Source: Romboutsia sedimentorum (GTDB lineage: Bacteria > Bacillota > Clostridia > Peptostreptococcales > Peptostreptococcaceae). From it: DNA of 64,000 nucleotides. Location of the stretch: positions 1-64,000 of the forward strand of contig NZ_JASKYM010000008.1 in assembly GCF_030131845.1 (NCBI RefSeq), in the 5' to 3' direction. Positions 28,355 to 37,423 of this stretch are shown here, piece by piece (position 1 is the stretch's first letter; each line of letters begins with the position of its first letter). Position numbers and translations under genes: made by a program. The notes under the pieces are model-generated. The model was not told the DNA's origin and did not search any database. It was given only the letters and a program-made list of their open reading frames with translations.

Positions 28355-29401
28355 TTATACTAATTCTAAAAACTTATCAAATATGTAATCATTGTCTTGT
28401 GGTCCTGGACAAGCTTCTGGATGATATTGAACACTGTATATAGGTAACTGTGTATGTCTCATTCCTTCTACAGTATTATCATTTAAATTCACATGAGTTA
28501 CTTTCATGCTCTCTGGCATTTGTGAAACATAGTATCCATGATTTTGAGATGTTATAAATACTTTATTTTGTTCTAAATCCTTAACTGGATGATTTCCACC
28601 TCTATGTCCAAACTTTAACTTAGATGTCTGACCACCTAAAGCTAGTGCTAAAAGTTGATGTCCTAAACAGATTCCAACTATCGGTTTTTTTCCAACTAAT
28701 TCTTTTATATTTTCTATAACATCTTCTAAATCTTCTGGATCTCCAGGTCCGTTAGATAAGAATATTAAATCTGGGTTTATTGATAGCACTTCTTCTGGCT
28801 TAGTGTTTGCAGGGAATACAGTTATATCACACCCGCGTTTTGCAAATGATCTTAATATATTTTGCTTAACTCCAAAGTCCATAACTGCTACTTTAGGCCC
28901 ATCTCCATTTATATGTTCTACTTCTTTTCTAGTTACTGTTTTTACAGCTGTTGTATTTGAGAAACTATCTAATTTAGAAGCAACATCTTCTAATGAAGCA
29001 CTTTCTAAAGTTATTATGCCTTTCATAGTTCCATTATTTCTTAATATTTTAGTTAAAGCTCTTGTATCTATGCCTTCAAGTCCTATAACTTTATTTTGTT
29101 TTAAGTATGTGTCTAAATCCATTTCACATCTAAAGTTATTTGGATTATCACTTTTTTCTCTTACTATAAATCCTTTTACATGAACTCCTTTTGATTCTAC
29201 ATCTTCTAGGTTTATTCCATAGTTTCCTATAAGAGGGTAAGTCATAGTTACTATTTGGCCATAGTACGATGGATCAGTTAGTACTTCTCCATATCCTATC
29301 ATTGAAGTATTAAATACTACTTCACCTATGCTGTCTTTTAAGTATCCAAAAGCATTTCCTTCAAATATTGTTCCGTCTTGTAATATTAATTTCCCCTTCA
29401 T
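28355..29401 (-). CDS. carA: carbamoyl-phosphate synthase small subunit
   Basis: Glutaminase subunit delivering ammonia to CarB. 348 residues. N-terminal CarA domain (GKLILQDGTIFEGNAFGY, TMTYPLIGNYGIN), then class I glutamine amidotransferase with catalytic Cys in VGICLGHQLLALALGG near residue 235 and HPEACPGPQDNDYIF for the His-Glu pair. Located 12 bp downstream of pyrF and upstream of carB. Confidence 0.97.
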   Translation of the reverse strand: MKGKLILQDGTIFEGNAFGYLKDSIGEVVFNTSMIGYGEVLTDPSYYGQIVTMTYPLIGNYGINLEDVESKGVHVKGFIVREKSDNPNNFRCEMDLDTYLKQNKVIGLEGIDTRALTKILRNNGTMKGIITLESASLEDVASKLDSFSNTTAVKTVTRKEVEHINGDGPKVAVMDFGVKQNILRSFAKRGCDITVFPANTKPEEVLSINPDLIFLSNGPGDPEDLEDVIENIKELVGKKPIVGICLGHQLLALALGGQTSKLKFGHRGGNHPVKDLEQNKVFITSQNHGYYVSQMPESMKVTHVNLNDNTVEGMRHTQLPIYSVQYHPEACPGPQDNDYIFDKFLELV

Positions 29402-29413
29402 ATACCTTACCTC

Positions 29414-30130
29414 CTAAGCATTCTCTATTTCAGCTACTATGCTAGTTGCTGATTCATTTGGATTTTGAGCTTGAGTTATAGGTCTTCCAACTACTAAGTA
29501 GTGAGCACCTCTTTTTATTGCATCAGCTGGAGTAACAACTCTTTTTTGATCTCCTACTTCTGACGAGGCTGGTCTTATTCCTGGACATACTGTTATAAAA
29601 TCATTTCCACATGCTTCTACTATTTTATGAACTTCTTGAGCTGAACAAACAACTCCATCTATTCCTGATTCTTTAGCTAACTTAGCTCTTTTTATAGCTA
29701 ACTCTTCTGTATTTAGATTACAACCTATATCAGCTAAATCTTGATTACTTAATGAAGTTAAAACTGTAACACCTACTATTAATGGTTTTTCTATATTTAG
29801 CTTTGCTGCTTCTTCTTTCGCAGCCAATGCGCATCTTCTCATACCTTCCATGTCAGATACATGTATTGTCATTAACCATACATTATCTCTTACTGCTGCT
29901 CTTACTGCGCTTTCCATTGTGTTTGGTATATCGTGGAATTTAAGGTCTAAGAATATTTTTTTACCTTTTTCTTTTAAATAATCTACTGTTTTGCCTCTAG
30001 TTGAAACATATTGCTCTAGGCCAACTTTAAATATATCTACACTGTCTTCTAGTTTATCTATTAACTCTTTAGCTTTATCAAATTCATTAGTGTCAATTGC
30101 AACAATTAATTTTTCTTTTCCTTTTATCAT
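29414..30130 (-). CDS. pyrF: orotidine 5'-phosphate decarboxylase
   Basis: Final step of UMP synthesis. 238 residues, type 1 fold. The catalytic Asp-Lys-Asp-His network is in KIFLDLKFHDIPNTM near residue 60, the phosphate loop in VCPGIRPA and VVGRPITQAQNP near the C terminus. It is the first gene of pyrF-carA-carB, preceded by a leader with PyrR-type attenuators. The pyrK, pyrD and pyrE genes that often follow are absent; the operon stops at carB. Confidence 0.96.
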   Translation of the reverse strand: MIKGKEKLIVAIDTNEFDKAKELIDKLEDSVDIFKVGLEQYVSTRGKTVDYLKEKGKKIFLDLKFHDIPNTMESAVRAAVRDNVWLMTIHVSDMEGMRRCALAAKEEAAKLNIEKPLIVGVTVLTSLSNQDLADIGCNLNTEELAIKRAKLAKESGIDGVVCSAQEVHKIVEACGNDFITVCPGIRPASSEVGDQKRVVTPADAIKRGAHYLVVGRPITQAQNPNESATSIVAEIENA

Positions 30131-30161
30131 ATTGAATTCTCCTTTTTAATAAAGCCCAATA

Positions 30162-30259
30162 AAAAATCCTTACACCAAATAGAGGTGTAAGGATTTTTAT
30201 CTATACATAGCTTTTATACGTTTTAAGCTATGAGATATCTTTCCCAGCCTCTCTGGACT
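30162..30259 (-). promoter_or_regulatory. PyrR-dependent attenuator 1 (pyrF-proximal)
   Basis: On the minus strand the PyrR-binding motif AGTCCAGAGAGGCT (30246-30259) is followed by a hairpin CATAGCTT / AAGCTATG (30206-30232) and then a 15-bp perfect terminator stem AAAAATCCTTACACC (30162-30198) with a T run, just ahead of pyrF. PyrR bound with UMP stabilises the terminator form in this class of leaders. Confidence 0.85.
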
Positions 30260-30300
30260 AGTTTAAAAGACTTTATTCTTTTTTATTTTTATTTTTTTAT

Positions 30301-30440
30301 TAAAAAAACCCCTAACTAAGATAGCTAGAGGTTATAAATACAAATTTAGACAATCATTTTATATTTAACCTTTTTAGCCTCTCTGGACTATTTTAAGGAA
30401 TTTTATTTTTAGTTTAATAGCTTCATACCCTCTCTGTGAT
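30301..30440 (-). promoter_or_regulatory. PyrR-dependent attenuator 2 (promoter-proximal), with extra degenerate motif
   Basis: A second identical PyrR motif AGTCCAGAGAGGCT (30376-30389) precedes a terminator CCTCTAGCTA / TAGTTAGGGG followed by seven T (30301-30331). Upstream is a degenerate third copy, ATCACAGAGAGGGT (30427-30440). Two complete units in a row precede pyrF. Confidence 0.8.
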
Positions 30441-30465
30441 AATTTAAAGCTTTATCTTGTTTACA

Positions 30466-30494
30466 ATTATTACATTTATTACTTTTGATGTCAA
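30466..30494 (-). promoter_or_regulatory. pyrF-carAB promoter
   Basis: Minus strand: -35 TTGACA (30489-30494), 17-bp spacer ending TGT, -10 AATAAT (30466-30471), an extended -10. Predicted start lies about 20 nt before the first PyrR-like motif. Confidence 0.75.
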
Positions 30495-30516
30495 CTATTC
30501 TTTTTATTATTATTTA

Positions 30517-31371
30517 TTATATTTTTTCTAATATACTAATATAATAATTTTTCCCTAATCTTTTTTTGGCATCGCTTTTCTGATATTCAACATCAATATC
30601 ATACTTTTCACAAGCCATATCAAAATGTCTTAATGCAATTCCCATACTTACCTTACTCATATCCTCTAAACCTTTTTTTGGTTTTTCTTCATACACGTCT
30701 ATTCTATTTTTATAGTTATAGAACATCCATGGCTGAGAATTTTTTATAGATGGAGCTACTGTAACTGAATTAAGAATTTTTATCCATTTTCTATCCATTT
30801 TTTTAGATATATGTTTTATTCTTTTTCTTCTTCTATGAGCATCCGTTAGCTCAAACAACTTTTCTTCTTTTTTAGCATATCCAAAAGCTATAACCATACA
30901 CGGCTTTTCAATTTCGTCTTCATCTTCAATTTCTTCTTCTATATTTTCGTCTTCAGATAATACTTTATTTTCATGCAATTTACCGTATACTCTTTCTTTA
31001 TCTTCATAATATACAAATTCTTCAATGTCTTCTCTTTTTATATCACACTCCACCCAACATGTTCCAAGTCCTAAAGTAGTTAATTGCAACACTACTTTTT
31101 CAATCGCAAATCCTATATTTTGAAGATAATCTTCACCCTTATTACAACTTACCACTATATAATGTGGCGCTTTAACCTTGCATTCTTTTCCCATTAAAAA
31201 ATGAATTAAATGACCTCTTTCTATAACATGAGCTGTAATTTTTAAATCTTCATTTAAATAAGTTATGTCGCTACATATTTTTTTTACTTCTTTCATCAAA
31301 AGTTCATTTATATTTTTATTTGAGTAATTTCTTATAGTTCTTCTATAAAAAATAGCGTCGTATAACTCCAT
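30517..31371 (-). CDS. nitroreductase family protein (TM1586-like)
   Basis: 284-residue FMN-dependent oxidoreductase of the putative TM nitroreductase family. Starts MELYDAIFYRRTIRNYSNK, the family FMN-phosphate motif; VVLQLTTLGLGTCWVECD near residue 100 contacts flavin; and VAPSIKNSQPWMFYN near residue 215 is the second substrate/FMN motif. An acidic insert (DENIEEEIEDEDEIEKP) near residue 140 is unusual. Single-gene unit on the minus strand, reading toward the pyr promoter. The physiological substrate is unknown. Confidence 0.85.
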   Translation of the reverse strand: MELYDAIFYRRTIRNYSNKNINELLMKEVKKICSDITYLNEDLKITAHVIERGHLIHFLMGKECKVKAPHYIVVSCNKGEDYLQNIGFAIEKVVLQLTTLGLGTCWVECDIKREDIEEFVYYEDKERVYGKLHENKVLSEDENIEEEIEDEDEIEKPCMVIAFGYAKKEEKLFELTDAHRRRKRIKHISKKMDRKWIKILNSVTVAPSIKNSQPWMFYNYKNRIDVYEEKPKKGLEDMSKVSMGIALRHFDMACEKYDIDVEYQKSDAKKRLGKNYYISILEKI

Positions 31372-31704
31372 CTACGTCCTCCTACTTAATTGCATTTGTA
31401 TGTTAAAAAATTTAAACTATCAAACATAATTAATTCCCTATAATTATAATTATTTAAAATTAAATTCATATGCAAAACTATTTATTTATCATCTACTTAA
31501 ATAGTAATTTACTTATTAATAATTTAATAAAATCTATATATTATATTATAAGTTTTTTTTAATTTTTTTGTACAGTTTTACTATAAAAATATATATATTA
31601 TTATAAATTCATTATAAATTTTATTTTTTTGGCTATTTTTAATTTCAATTATATATTAAAATATATCTAGAGTTAAAATTAGCTAATATTAGGAGGTAAT
31701 ATTT
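31372..31704. other. 333-bp divergent intergenic region
   Basis: AT-rich region between the minus-strand nitroreductase and the plus-strand aminopeptidase. A possible plus-strand promoter is TTGGCT (31629-31634), 17 bp, TATATT (31652-31657), and a strong AGGAGG ribosome site precedes the aminopeptidase ATG. No ORF or RNA structure stands out. Confidence 0.5.
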
Positions 31705-32934
31705 ATGGAATTTGAAAGAAATTTAGATAAATACGCAGAGCTTGCAGTTAAAGTTGGTGTTAATATTCAACCTGATCAAACTTTACTTGTAAGATCACCA
31801 ATAGAGTGTGCTGCTTTCGCAAGAAAAGTTTTAGTACATGCTTACAAATGTGGAGCTAAAAACGTACATATAGAGTGGTCAGATGAACAATCTACTTTAT
31901 TAAGATATTTAAATGCACCAGAAGAATCATTTAATGAATTCCCAAAATGGACTTCAGATCAATATGTTGATATAGCAAAAGAAGGTGGAGCTTTCTTAAC
32001 TATATATGCTCAAGATCCTGATTTATTAAAAAATGTAGATCCTCAGAGAGTTGCTAATTTCCAAAAAGCTTCGGCTGTAGCTCTAAAAGAATGGAGAACT
32101 TACACATTATCTGATAAATGTAAATGGAGTATAGTATCTGTTCCAACTGAAGCATGGGCTAAAAAAGTATTCCCTGGCGCATCTAGTAGCGAGTCTGTAG
32201 ACAAACTATGGGAAGCAATATTTAAATGTACAAGAGTTTCTGGACAAGATCCAATAGAAGCTTGGAAAAACCATAATGCTGATTTAAAATTAAGAATGAA
32301 CTTCTTAAATGACAAGAACTTTAAAACTTTAAAATTCAAATCTTCAAAAACTGATATTACTATGGATTTACCAGAAGGACATGCTTGGTTAAGTGGATCT
32401 TCAAAGGACCCTAATGGAATTGAATTTAATGCAAATATGCCAACAGAAGAAGTTTTCTCTATGCCTCATAAATTCAAGGTAAACGGTATCGTTCATAGTA
32501 CTAAGCCTCTTGTTTATGGTGGAAACGTTATAGACGATTTCTCTTTAACTTTTAAAGATGGAAAAATAGTAGACTTTACTGCTAAAGAAGGTGCTGAAAC
32601 TTTAGGAAAACTTATAGATACAGATGAAGGTTCTCATTACTTAGGTGAGGTTGCATTAGTACCTTTTAAATCACCTATATCTGATACAAACATAGTATTC
32701 TTTAATACTTTATTTGATGAAAATGCATCTTGCCATTTTGCTATTGGTGCTGCATACAGAACATGTATCAAAAATGGAGCTGAAATAAAAGATGAAGATT
32801 GTGACAACCGTGGAGTAAACCAAAGTTTAACTCACGTTGACTTTATGATTGGTTCTAATGACATGAATATAGTTGGACAAACTTATTCTGGAGAAGAAGT
32901 TCAAATCTTCAAAGATGGAAACTGGGCTTTCTAA
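31705..32934 (+). CDS. aminopeptidase, M29 family
   Basis: Metalloaminopeptidase of the thermophilic-type M29 family (AmpS/PepS/aminopeptidase T-like). 409 residues. N-terminal MEFERNLDKYAELAVKVGVNIQPDQTLLVRSP is the family start (short parts cited). C-terminal metal-binding residues are in EFNANMPTEEVFSMPHK (Glu and His, near 250), CHFAIGAAY (His near 345), and NQSLTHVDFMIGS (His and Asp near 378). No signal peptide: cytoplasmic, for peptide breakdown in an amino-acid fermenter. The strong AGGAGG site suggests high expression. Confidence 0.92.
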   Translation: MEFERNLDKYAELAVKVGVNIQPDQTLLVRSPIECAAFARKVLVHAYKCGAKNVHIEWSDEQSTLLRYLNAPEESFNEFPKWTSDQYVDIAKEGGAFLTIYAQDPDLLKNVDPQRVANFQKASAVALKEWRTYTLSDKCKWSIVSVPTEAWAKKVFPGASSSESVDKLWEAIFKCTRVSGQDPIEAWKNHNADLKLRMNFLNDKNFKTLKFKSSKTDITMDLPEGHAWLSGSSKDPNGIEFNANMPTEEVFSMPHKFKVNGIVHSTKPLVYGGNVIDDFSLTFKDGKIVDFTAKEGAETLGKLIDTDEGSHYLGEVALVPFKSPISDTNIVFFNTLFDENASCHFAIGAAYRTCIKNGAEIKDEDCDNRGVNQSLTHVDFMIGSNDMNIVGQTYSGEEVQIFKDGNWAF

Positions 32935-32963
32935 TTTAGTTTTTGAATTTTAAGTATTTAGAC

Positions 32964-33060
32964 AAAAAAAAGCATCTATTTCCGTTATAGATGCTCATTG
33001 GGGGAGATATAGGAGATATTTATTATTTGGGGGAGTAAATATCTCCTATACCTTAATTAT
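32964..33060 (-). ncRNA. candidate small RNA with two C-rich anti-ribosome-site segments
   Basis: Read on the minus strand: a perfect 15-bp hairpin (33036-33050 with 33008-33022) exposing the 13-nt loop CTCCCCCAAATAA; then a single-stranded TCTCCCCCAAT stretch (about 32998-33007); then a 9-bp terminator hairpin AGCATCTAT/ATAGATGCT (32971-32995) followed by seven further T. Architecture resembles Firmicute sRNAs that use C-rich loops to cover Shine-Dalgarno sequences. No convincing promoter was found by eye, and the 5' end is approximate. On the opposite strand the same DNA lacks a T run, so the minus direction is favoured. The segment matches a 15-mer antisense to the MerR gene start at 47838-47852. 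Confidence 0.45.
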
Positions 33061-33109
33061 GTACAGAAAAAAGAAAGATATACATTTTAAACAAACTTTT
33101 TTAATAAAT

Positions 33110-33153
33110 AAAAAAAGATTAATAGAATTTTAAAATTCCACTAATCTTTTTTT
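33110..33153. terminator. bidirectional terminator between aminopeptidase/sRNA region and PfkB gene
   Basis: 12-bp perfect stem AAAAAAAGATTA / TAATCTTTTTTT enclosing a smaller palindrome; T runs on both strands. A second AT hairpin lies at about 33177-33203. Confidence 0.75.
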
Positions 33154-33240
33154 AAGTTGACGAAAAATATTTATATTAATTAATCTAAAATAGATTAATT
33201 TATACCTTAGTTTTGTTTATCTTATTTTTATAATAAATTT

Positions 33241-34200
33241 TTATTTACTATATTCTAATTCAGTCCATTCTATATTATCCATATATTGTTCAACTAAGTC
33301 GTCGCATATACCTGGATGTATAGTTTCTTCTGTAGAAATAGTTATAGTCGACATAGCTATTGCATACTTTACAGTATCAACTACATCTATGTTATTCATA
33401 TATCCATTAGCAATACCTGCAACGAAAGAATCTCCTGCTCCGGTAACATTAACAACTTTAACATTGTTAGCTTTTATCTTACCTTCACTAGTTCCATTAT
33501 TGTAGTATATTCCATCTTCATCTAATGTTATAAATACATTTTGTATTCCTAAGTCTATAAAATATTGACCTGCTTTTCTTAAATCTTCATCATTGTGTAT
33601 TTTAAATCCACACATTATTTCTGCTTCATATCTATTAGGCTTTATTGTATGGAAATGACTTATTAAATGTTTTACATTTTTTGCTTTTGCAGCAGATACT
33701 GGATCTAATATAAATTTAGTTTCTCCGCTAAATGTTTTTATTATATATTCTACTATATCAGGTCTATCTGAATCTAGTATCATATACTCTGAATTTTTTA
33801 TTATTTCTGCTTTAGAATCTATAAATTTTGTAGTAAACATATCTATTATTTTCATATCTACTACAGCAGATACCATTTCACCTTGTTCGTCTAAAATAGC
33901 CATATATGTAGGTGTATGACCATCTTTAATAATTAAAGACTCACTCATATCGTATTTCATCTTTTTAGAGTGTTCAATCATTCTATTTCCAGGCTCATCA
34001 TCGCCTAAAATAGATATAAACTTTGTATTGACGTTAACTCTTGCCATACATTCAGCTATATTTCTACAAACACCTCCAAAAGAAGTCTTTACTTTACCAG
34101 GATTAGAATCATTACATCTATAATTTCTATCTGTAAATCCGCAAATATCAAAAACTGATACTCCGAAAACTAATGCATAAGGCAGTTTTTTTTCAATCAT
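33241..34200 (-). CDS. PfkB-family carbohydrate kinase, PsuK-like without HTH
   Basis: 319-residue kinase resembling the kinase half of the psuK gene at 18909. Shared features: NPGKVKTSFGGVCRNIAECMARVNVNTKF, the DPVSAAK and TIKPNRYEAEIM segments, and the C-terminal VNVTGAGDSFVAGIANGY motif with the catalytic Asp near residue 250. It lacks the N-terminal winged helix. Paralogous to psuK, so a nucleoside substrate (pseudouridine or similar) is likely. No partner glycosidase is adjacent. Good GGGAGGG-like ribosome site. Confidence 0.85.
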   Translation of the reverse strand: MIEKKLPYALVFGVSVFDICGFTDRNYRCNDSNPGKVKTSFGGVCRNIAECMARVNVNTKFISILGDDEPGNRMIEHSKKMKYDMSESLIIKDGHTPTYMAILDEQGEMVSAVVDMKIIDMFTTKFIDSKAEIIKNSEYMILDSDRPDIVEYIIKTFSGETKFILDPVSAAKAKNVKHLISHFHTIKPNRYEAEIMCGFKIHNDEDLRKAGQYFIDLGIQNVFITLDEDGIYYNNGTSEGKIKANNVKVVNVTGAGDSFVAGIANGYMNNIDVVDTVKYAIAMSTITISTEETIHPGICDDLVEQYMDNIEWTELEYSK

Positions 34201-34327
34201 TTTATTTACCCTCCCTAAGAATCACCTACCTATTTTATCATATTTTTATTAGTTTTTTCTATATATTTTGTATATTCTTATCATTTCCAGCTATTTTTTT
34301 GTCGAACAATGTTATTTTTTATAAAAT

Positions 34328-36721
34328 TTATTTTTCAAAATGCAATTTAGCTATTTCTACTGCAGATTTAGCATCCTTAGAATAATAGTCTGATCCTATC
34401 TCTTTTGCATACTCTTCGTTAAGTACAGCTCCACCTACAAATACCTTTACATCCATATCTTCTTTTCTCAATGCTTCTATTGTTTCTTTCATGCTCACAA
34501 CAGTTGTTGTCATTAATGCACTTAATCCTATTAATTTTATTTTTCTCTTTTTTGCTTCTTCAACTACTACTTCAATGGGCACATCTTTTCCTAAATCTAT
34601 TACTTCATAACCATAGTTTTCAATCATAATTTTAACTATGTTTTTCCCGATATCGTGAATATCGCCTTTTACTGTAGCTAAAATTATTTTACCTTTATAT
34701 ACAGATTTATCATTTTTTTGAAGTGAGCTTTCTTTTATTACATTTAGTGATACTTTAACTGTTTCTGCACATTGAATTAGTTGCGGTAAAAATATTTCAC
34801 CACTGTCATATTTTTTTCCAACTTCATCTAATGCAGGTATTAAAATTTCATCTAAAATTTTATCTTCAGAATATTTTTGTAAAAGTGATGTTGTTATAGA
34901 CTTGCAGTCTTCTTGTAATCCTCTTTGTACTACTTGCTTTAAAGTTAACTCACTATTGTTTTCTTTTGATTTATTTATATTTTTATTATTTGTAATAGTA
35001 TTGTATTTATTTATATATTCAACACAATTTTTATCTATATTTTTTATTACCTTAAAAGAATTTATAGCTTCCATCATGTTTTCTTCATTAGGATTTATTA
35101 TTGGTAAATCTAGCCCATAACCTAAAGTTAATGTTAAGAATGAACTATTTAAAGCCTTTCTATTTGGTACTCCAAAAGAAATATTAGATACTCCTAATAT
35201 AGTTTTTACTCCTAGTTTTTCCTTAACCATTTTTATACATTTCAAAGTTTCTATCGCTTCTTCTTGTTGTGCTGATACTGTTAAAGATAAACAATCTATG
35301 AATATATCTTGTTTTTTTATACCATATTCCATAGCTTTATCTACTATTTTCTTTGCGATTTCAAATCTATCTTGTGCTTTTTGTGGTATTCCATTTTCAT
35401 CTAATGTAAGGCCTACTACACAAGCTCCATATTTTTTTACTATTGGAAGTATACTATTTAGTGACTCTTCTTTGCCGTTTACTGAATTTGCTATAGTCTT
35501 TCCATTATAATATCTAAGACCTTGTTCTAATGCTTTTATATCCGATGAATCAACTTGTAGAGGTACATCTATTACTGACTGTATTTCTTTTAAAATTCTT
35601 GGCATCATTTTAGATTCATCTATATCTGCTAGTCCAACATTAACATTTAAAATCTCCGCTCCTGCATTAATTTGCTCTAATCCTAAATTTATTGCATAAT
35701 CAAAATTTCCATTTTTAATAGATTGTTGTAATAATTTCTTTCCTGTTGGATTTATTCTCTCTCCCATAACTGTAGGTGCTTTTATTTCAACACATTTAGA
35801 TGGTGAACAAACTATACTTTTTATCTCTTTTTCTATCTCAACTATTTCAAGTTTATCTAAGTTTTGTGATATTTTATTTATAAATGATGGATTAGTACCA
35901 CAACATCCACCTATTATTGATGCCCCCGCCTCTATAAATTTTTGCACGCCTTCATAAAAATCATCCTTGTTCACATTGTATATAGCTTGACCATCTATTA
36001 TATCTGGTAGACCTGCATTAGCTTGAACTATAACTGGTATAGTAGCTATCTTGCATATCTTTTTAACTATTGGTAATAACTGTTTTGGACCTAATGAACA
36101 ATTCACACCTATTGCATCTACTCCTAAGCCTTCAATAGTTGCTACCATACTTTCTGGCATACATCCCGTAAAACTTCTTTCATTTTCATCAAATGTCATA
36201 GTACAAAATACAGGTAAATTAGTATTTTCTTTTACTGCTAAAACAGCTGCTTTTGCTTCATATAGATCCATCATAGTTTCTATAATAATTAAATCTACTC
36301 CAAATTTTTCCCCTTGTATTGCTTGTCTTTTAAAAATTTCATATGCATTATCAAAACTTAAAGTTCCCATAGGTTCTAGCATCTCTCCAATTGGTCCCAT
36401 ATCAAGTGCTACATATCTAGGTTTTGATTTATCTACTTTCTCTATTGCACATCTAGCCATTTTGACTGCATTTTCTACAACTTCTTCTACTGTATATCCA
36501 AGCTTATCTAATTTTAATCCATTTGCTCCAAATGTATTTGTAGTAACTACGTTACACCCTGCTTCTAAATATAATTTATGTATCTCCATTAATTTTTCTG
36601 GATTTTCAAGTGCAAATAGCTCTGGGTTTTCACCTATTTTCAATCCTTTTTGCTGAAGCATTGTTCCCATTGCTCCATCAAATAATAATATATTATTTTT
36701 TATATACTCTACTACATTCAT
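34328..36721 (-). CDS. metH: B12-dependent methionine synthase, core domains (MetH)
   Basis: Transfers the methyl group of methyltetrahydrofolate through cobalamin to homocysteine. 797 residues, lacking the C-terminal activation domain of E. coli MetH. Domains: homocysteine-binding barrel (1-290) with zinc cysteines in GVNCSLGP (near 205) and GGCCGTNP (near 275); pterin-binding barrel (about 310-570) starting VMGERINPTGKK; cap and B12-binding domains with the cobalamin-ligand motif GDIHDIGKNI near residue 685. The missing activation domain is encoded by the gene just upstream, overlapping by 29 bp. Confidence 0.95.
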   Translation of the reverse strand: MNVVEYIKNNILLFDGAMGTMLQQKGLKIGENPELFALENPEKLMEIHKLYLEAGCNVVTTNTFGANGLKLDKLGYTVEEVVENAVKMARCAIEKVDKSKPRYVALDMGPIGEMLEPMGTLSFDNAYEIFKRQAIQGEKFGVDLIIIETMMDLYEAKAAVLAVKENTNLPVFCTMTFDENERSFTGCMPESMVATIEGLGVDAIGVNCSLGPKQLLPIVKKICKIATIPVIVQANAGLPDIIDGQAIYNVNKDDFYEGVQKFIEAGASIIGGCCGTNPSFINKISQNLDKLEIVEIEKEIKSIVCSPSKCVEIKAPTVMGERINPTGKKLLQQSIKNGNFDYAINLGLEQINAGAEILNVNVGLADIDESKMMPRILKEIQSVIDVPLQVDSSDIKALEQGLRYYNGKTIANSVNGKEESLNSILPIVKKYGACVVGLTLDENGIPQKAQDRFEIAKKIVDKAMEYGIKKQDIFIDCLSLTVSAQQEEAIETLKCIKMVKEKLGVKTILGVSNISFGVPNRKALNSSFLTLTLGYGLDLPIINPNEENMMEAINSFKVIKNIDKNCVEYINKYNTITNNKNINKSKENNSELTLKQVVQRGLQEDCKSITTSLLQKYSEDKILDEILIPALDEVGKKYDSGEIFLPQLIQCAETVKVSLNVIKESSLQKNDKSVYKGKIILATVKGDIHDIGKNIVKIMIENYGYEVIDLGKDVPIEVVVEEAKKRKIKLIGLSALMTTTVVSMKETIEALRKEDMDVKVFVGGAVLNEEYAKEIGSDYYSKDAKSAVEIAKLHFEK

Positions 36722-37418
36722 TATCTACATCCCCTTTTTTGTATTTACAAGTTTTATGGTTCTCACAATTTAAACATGAAGGTTGTACCCTGTTTATTGT
36801 TTTGTGCGTTATACCCATTATTGCAACTACTGATTTCCTTGGAATCATTATTCCACTATCATTTATTGTTAATCCTATTTGATTTTGAGCATTTAGTAAA
36901 TTTAATATTTCTTTATTTAATTCTAATGGTAAATCTCCATAGCCCGGACTATATCTCATGGTTATGTGTTTTCCTTTTTGATTTAATTCTTTTTCAATAT
37001 TAGACTGTACTGCATCACATACTTCTTCTATTGCAGTAGTTGCACATGCATCCAGTATTATACTTTTGCTTAATTGACTATATGAATATTTTCTTATTTC
37101 TTTTTCAATTTCTATTCCTAATGTAGCGCTAATAATAATACATTCGTCACAATCTTTTAATATATTATATAAATCTCTACTTTTTAATTTTAAGTTACTA
37201 CCTTTTATAGATATTTTATTATAGCAAGCACCCTTATTTTCTATTAATATAGGATAAACCCTCAAAATATATCGAGGGTTTATCTTTTCTTTAGTTATTT
37301 TTATACACTCATAAATGTTATTTTTAAGGTTATCACTTATGTATTGACCTTTATATTCTAAATATCTTAAAACTTCTTTTTCCTCTATCTTTATCAGATT
37401 ATCAAATTTAAACGACAT
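36693..37418 (-). CDS. methionine synthase activation domain protein
   Basis: Reactivates inactive cob(II)alamin MetH by reductive methylation with SAM. 241-residue stand-alone version of the MetH C-terminal domain. SAM-binding motif MRYSPGYGDLPLELNKEI near residue 152 corresponds to RPxPGYP of E. coli; IGLTINDSGIMIPRKSVVAIMGI follows. The C terminus has a cluster CxxCxxxxxC (PSCLNCENHKTCKYKKG) absent from E. coli MetH, which could bind a metal or Fe-S cluster. It overlaps metH by 29 bp and follows luxS by 5 bp, showing one operon. Confidence 0.9.
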   Translation of the reverse strand: MSFKFDNLIKIEEKEVLRYLEYKGQYISDNLKNNIYECIKITKEKINPRYILRVYPILIENKGACYNKISIKGSNLKLKSRDLYNILKDCDECIIISATLGIEIEKEIRKYSYSQLSKSIILDACATTAIEEVCDAVQSNIEKELNQKGKHITMRYSPGYGDLPLELNKEILNLLNAQNQIGLTINDSGIMIPRKSVVAIMGITHKTINRVQPSCLNCENHKTCKYKKGDVDNECSRVYKK

Positions 37419-37423
37419 ATTAT

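Noticed and set aside
33059-33133. 24-codon plus-strand frame behind two GGGGGAG motifs
   Set aside because: The G-rich motifs are too far (about 25 nt) from the ATG and lie in a hairpin; the minus-strand RNA reading explains them better.
36051-36656. 201-residue plus-strand open frame inside metH
   Set aside because: Antisense shadow of conserved metH with no ribosome site or promoter.
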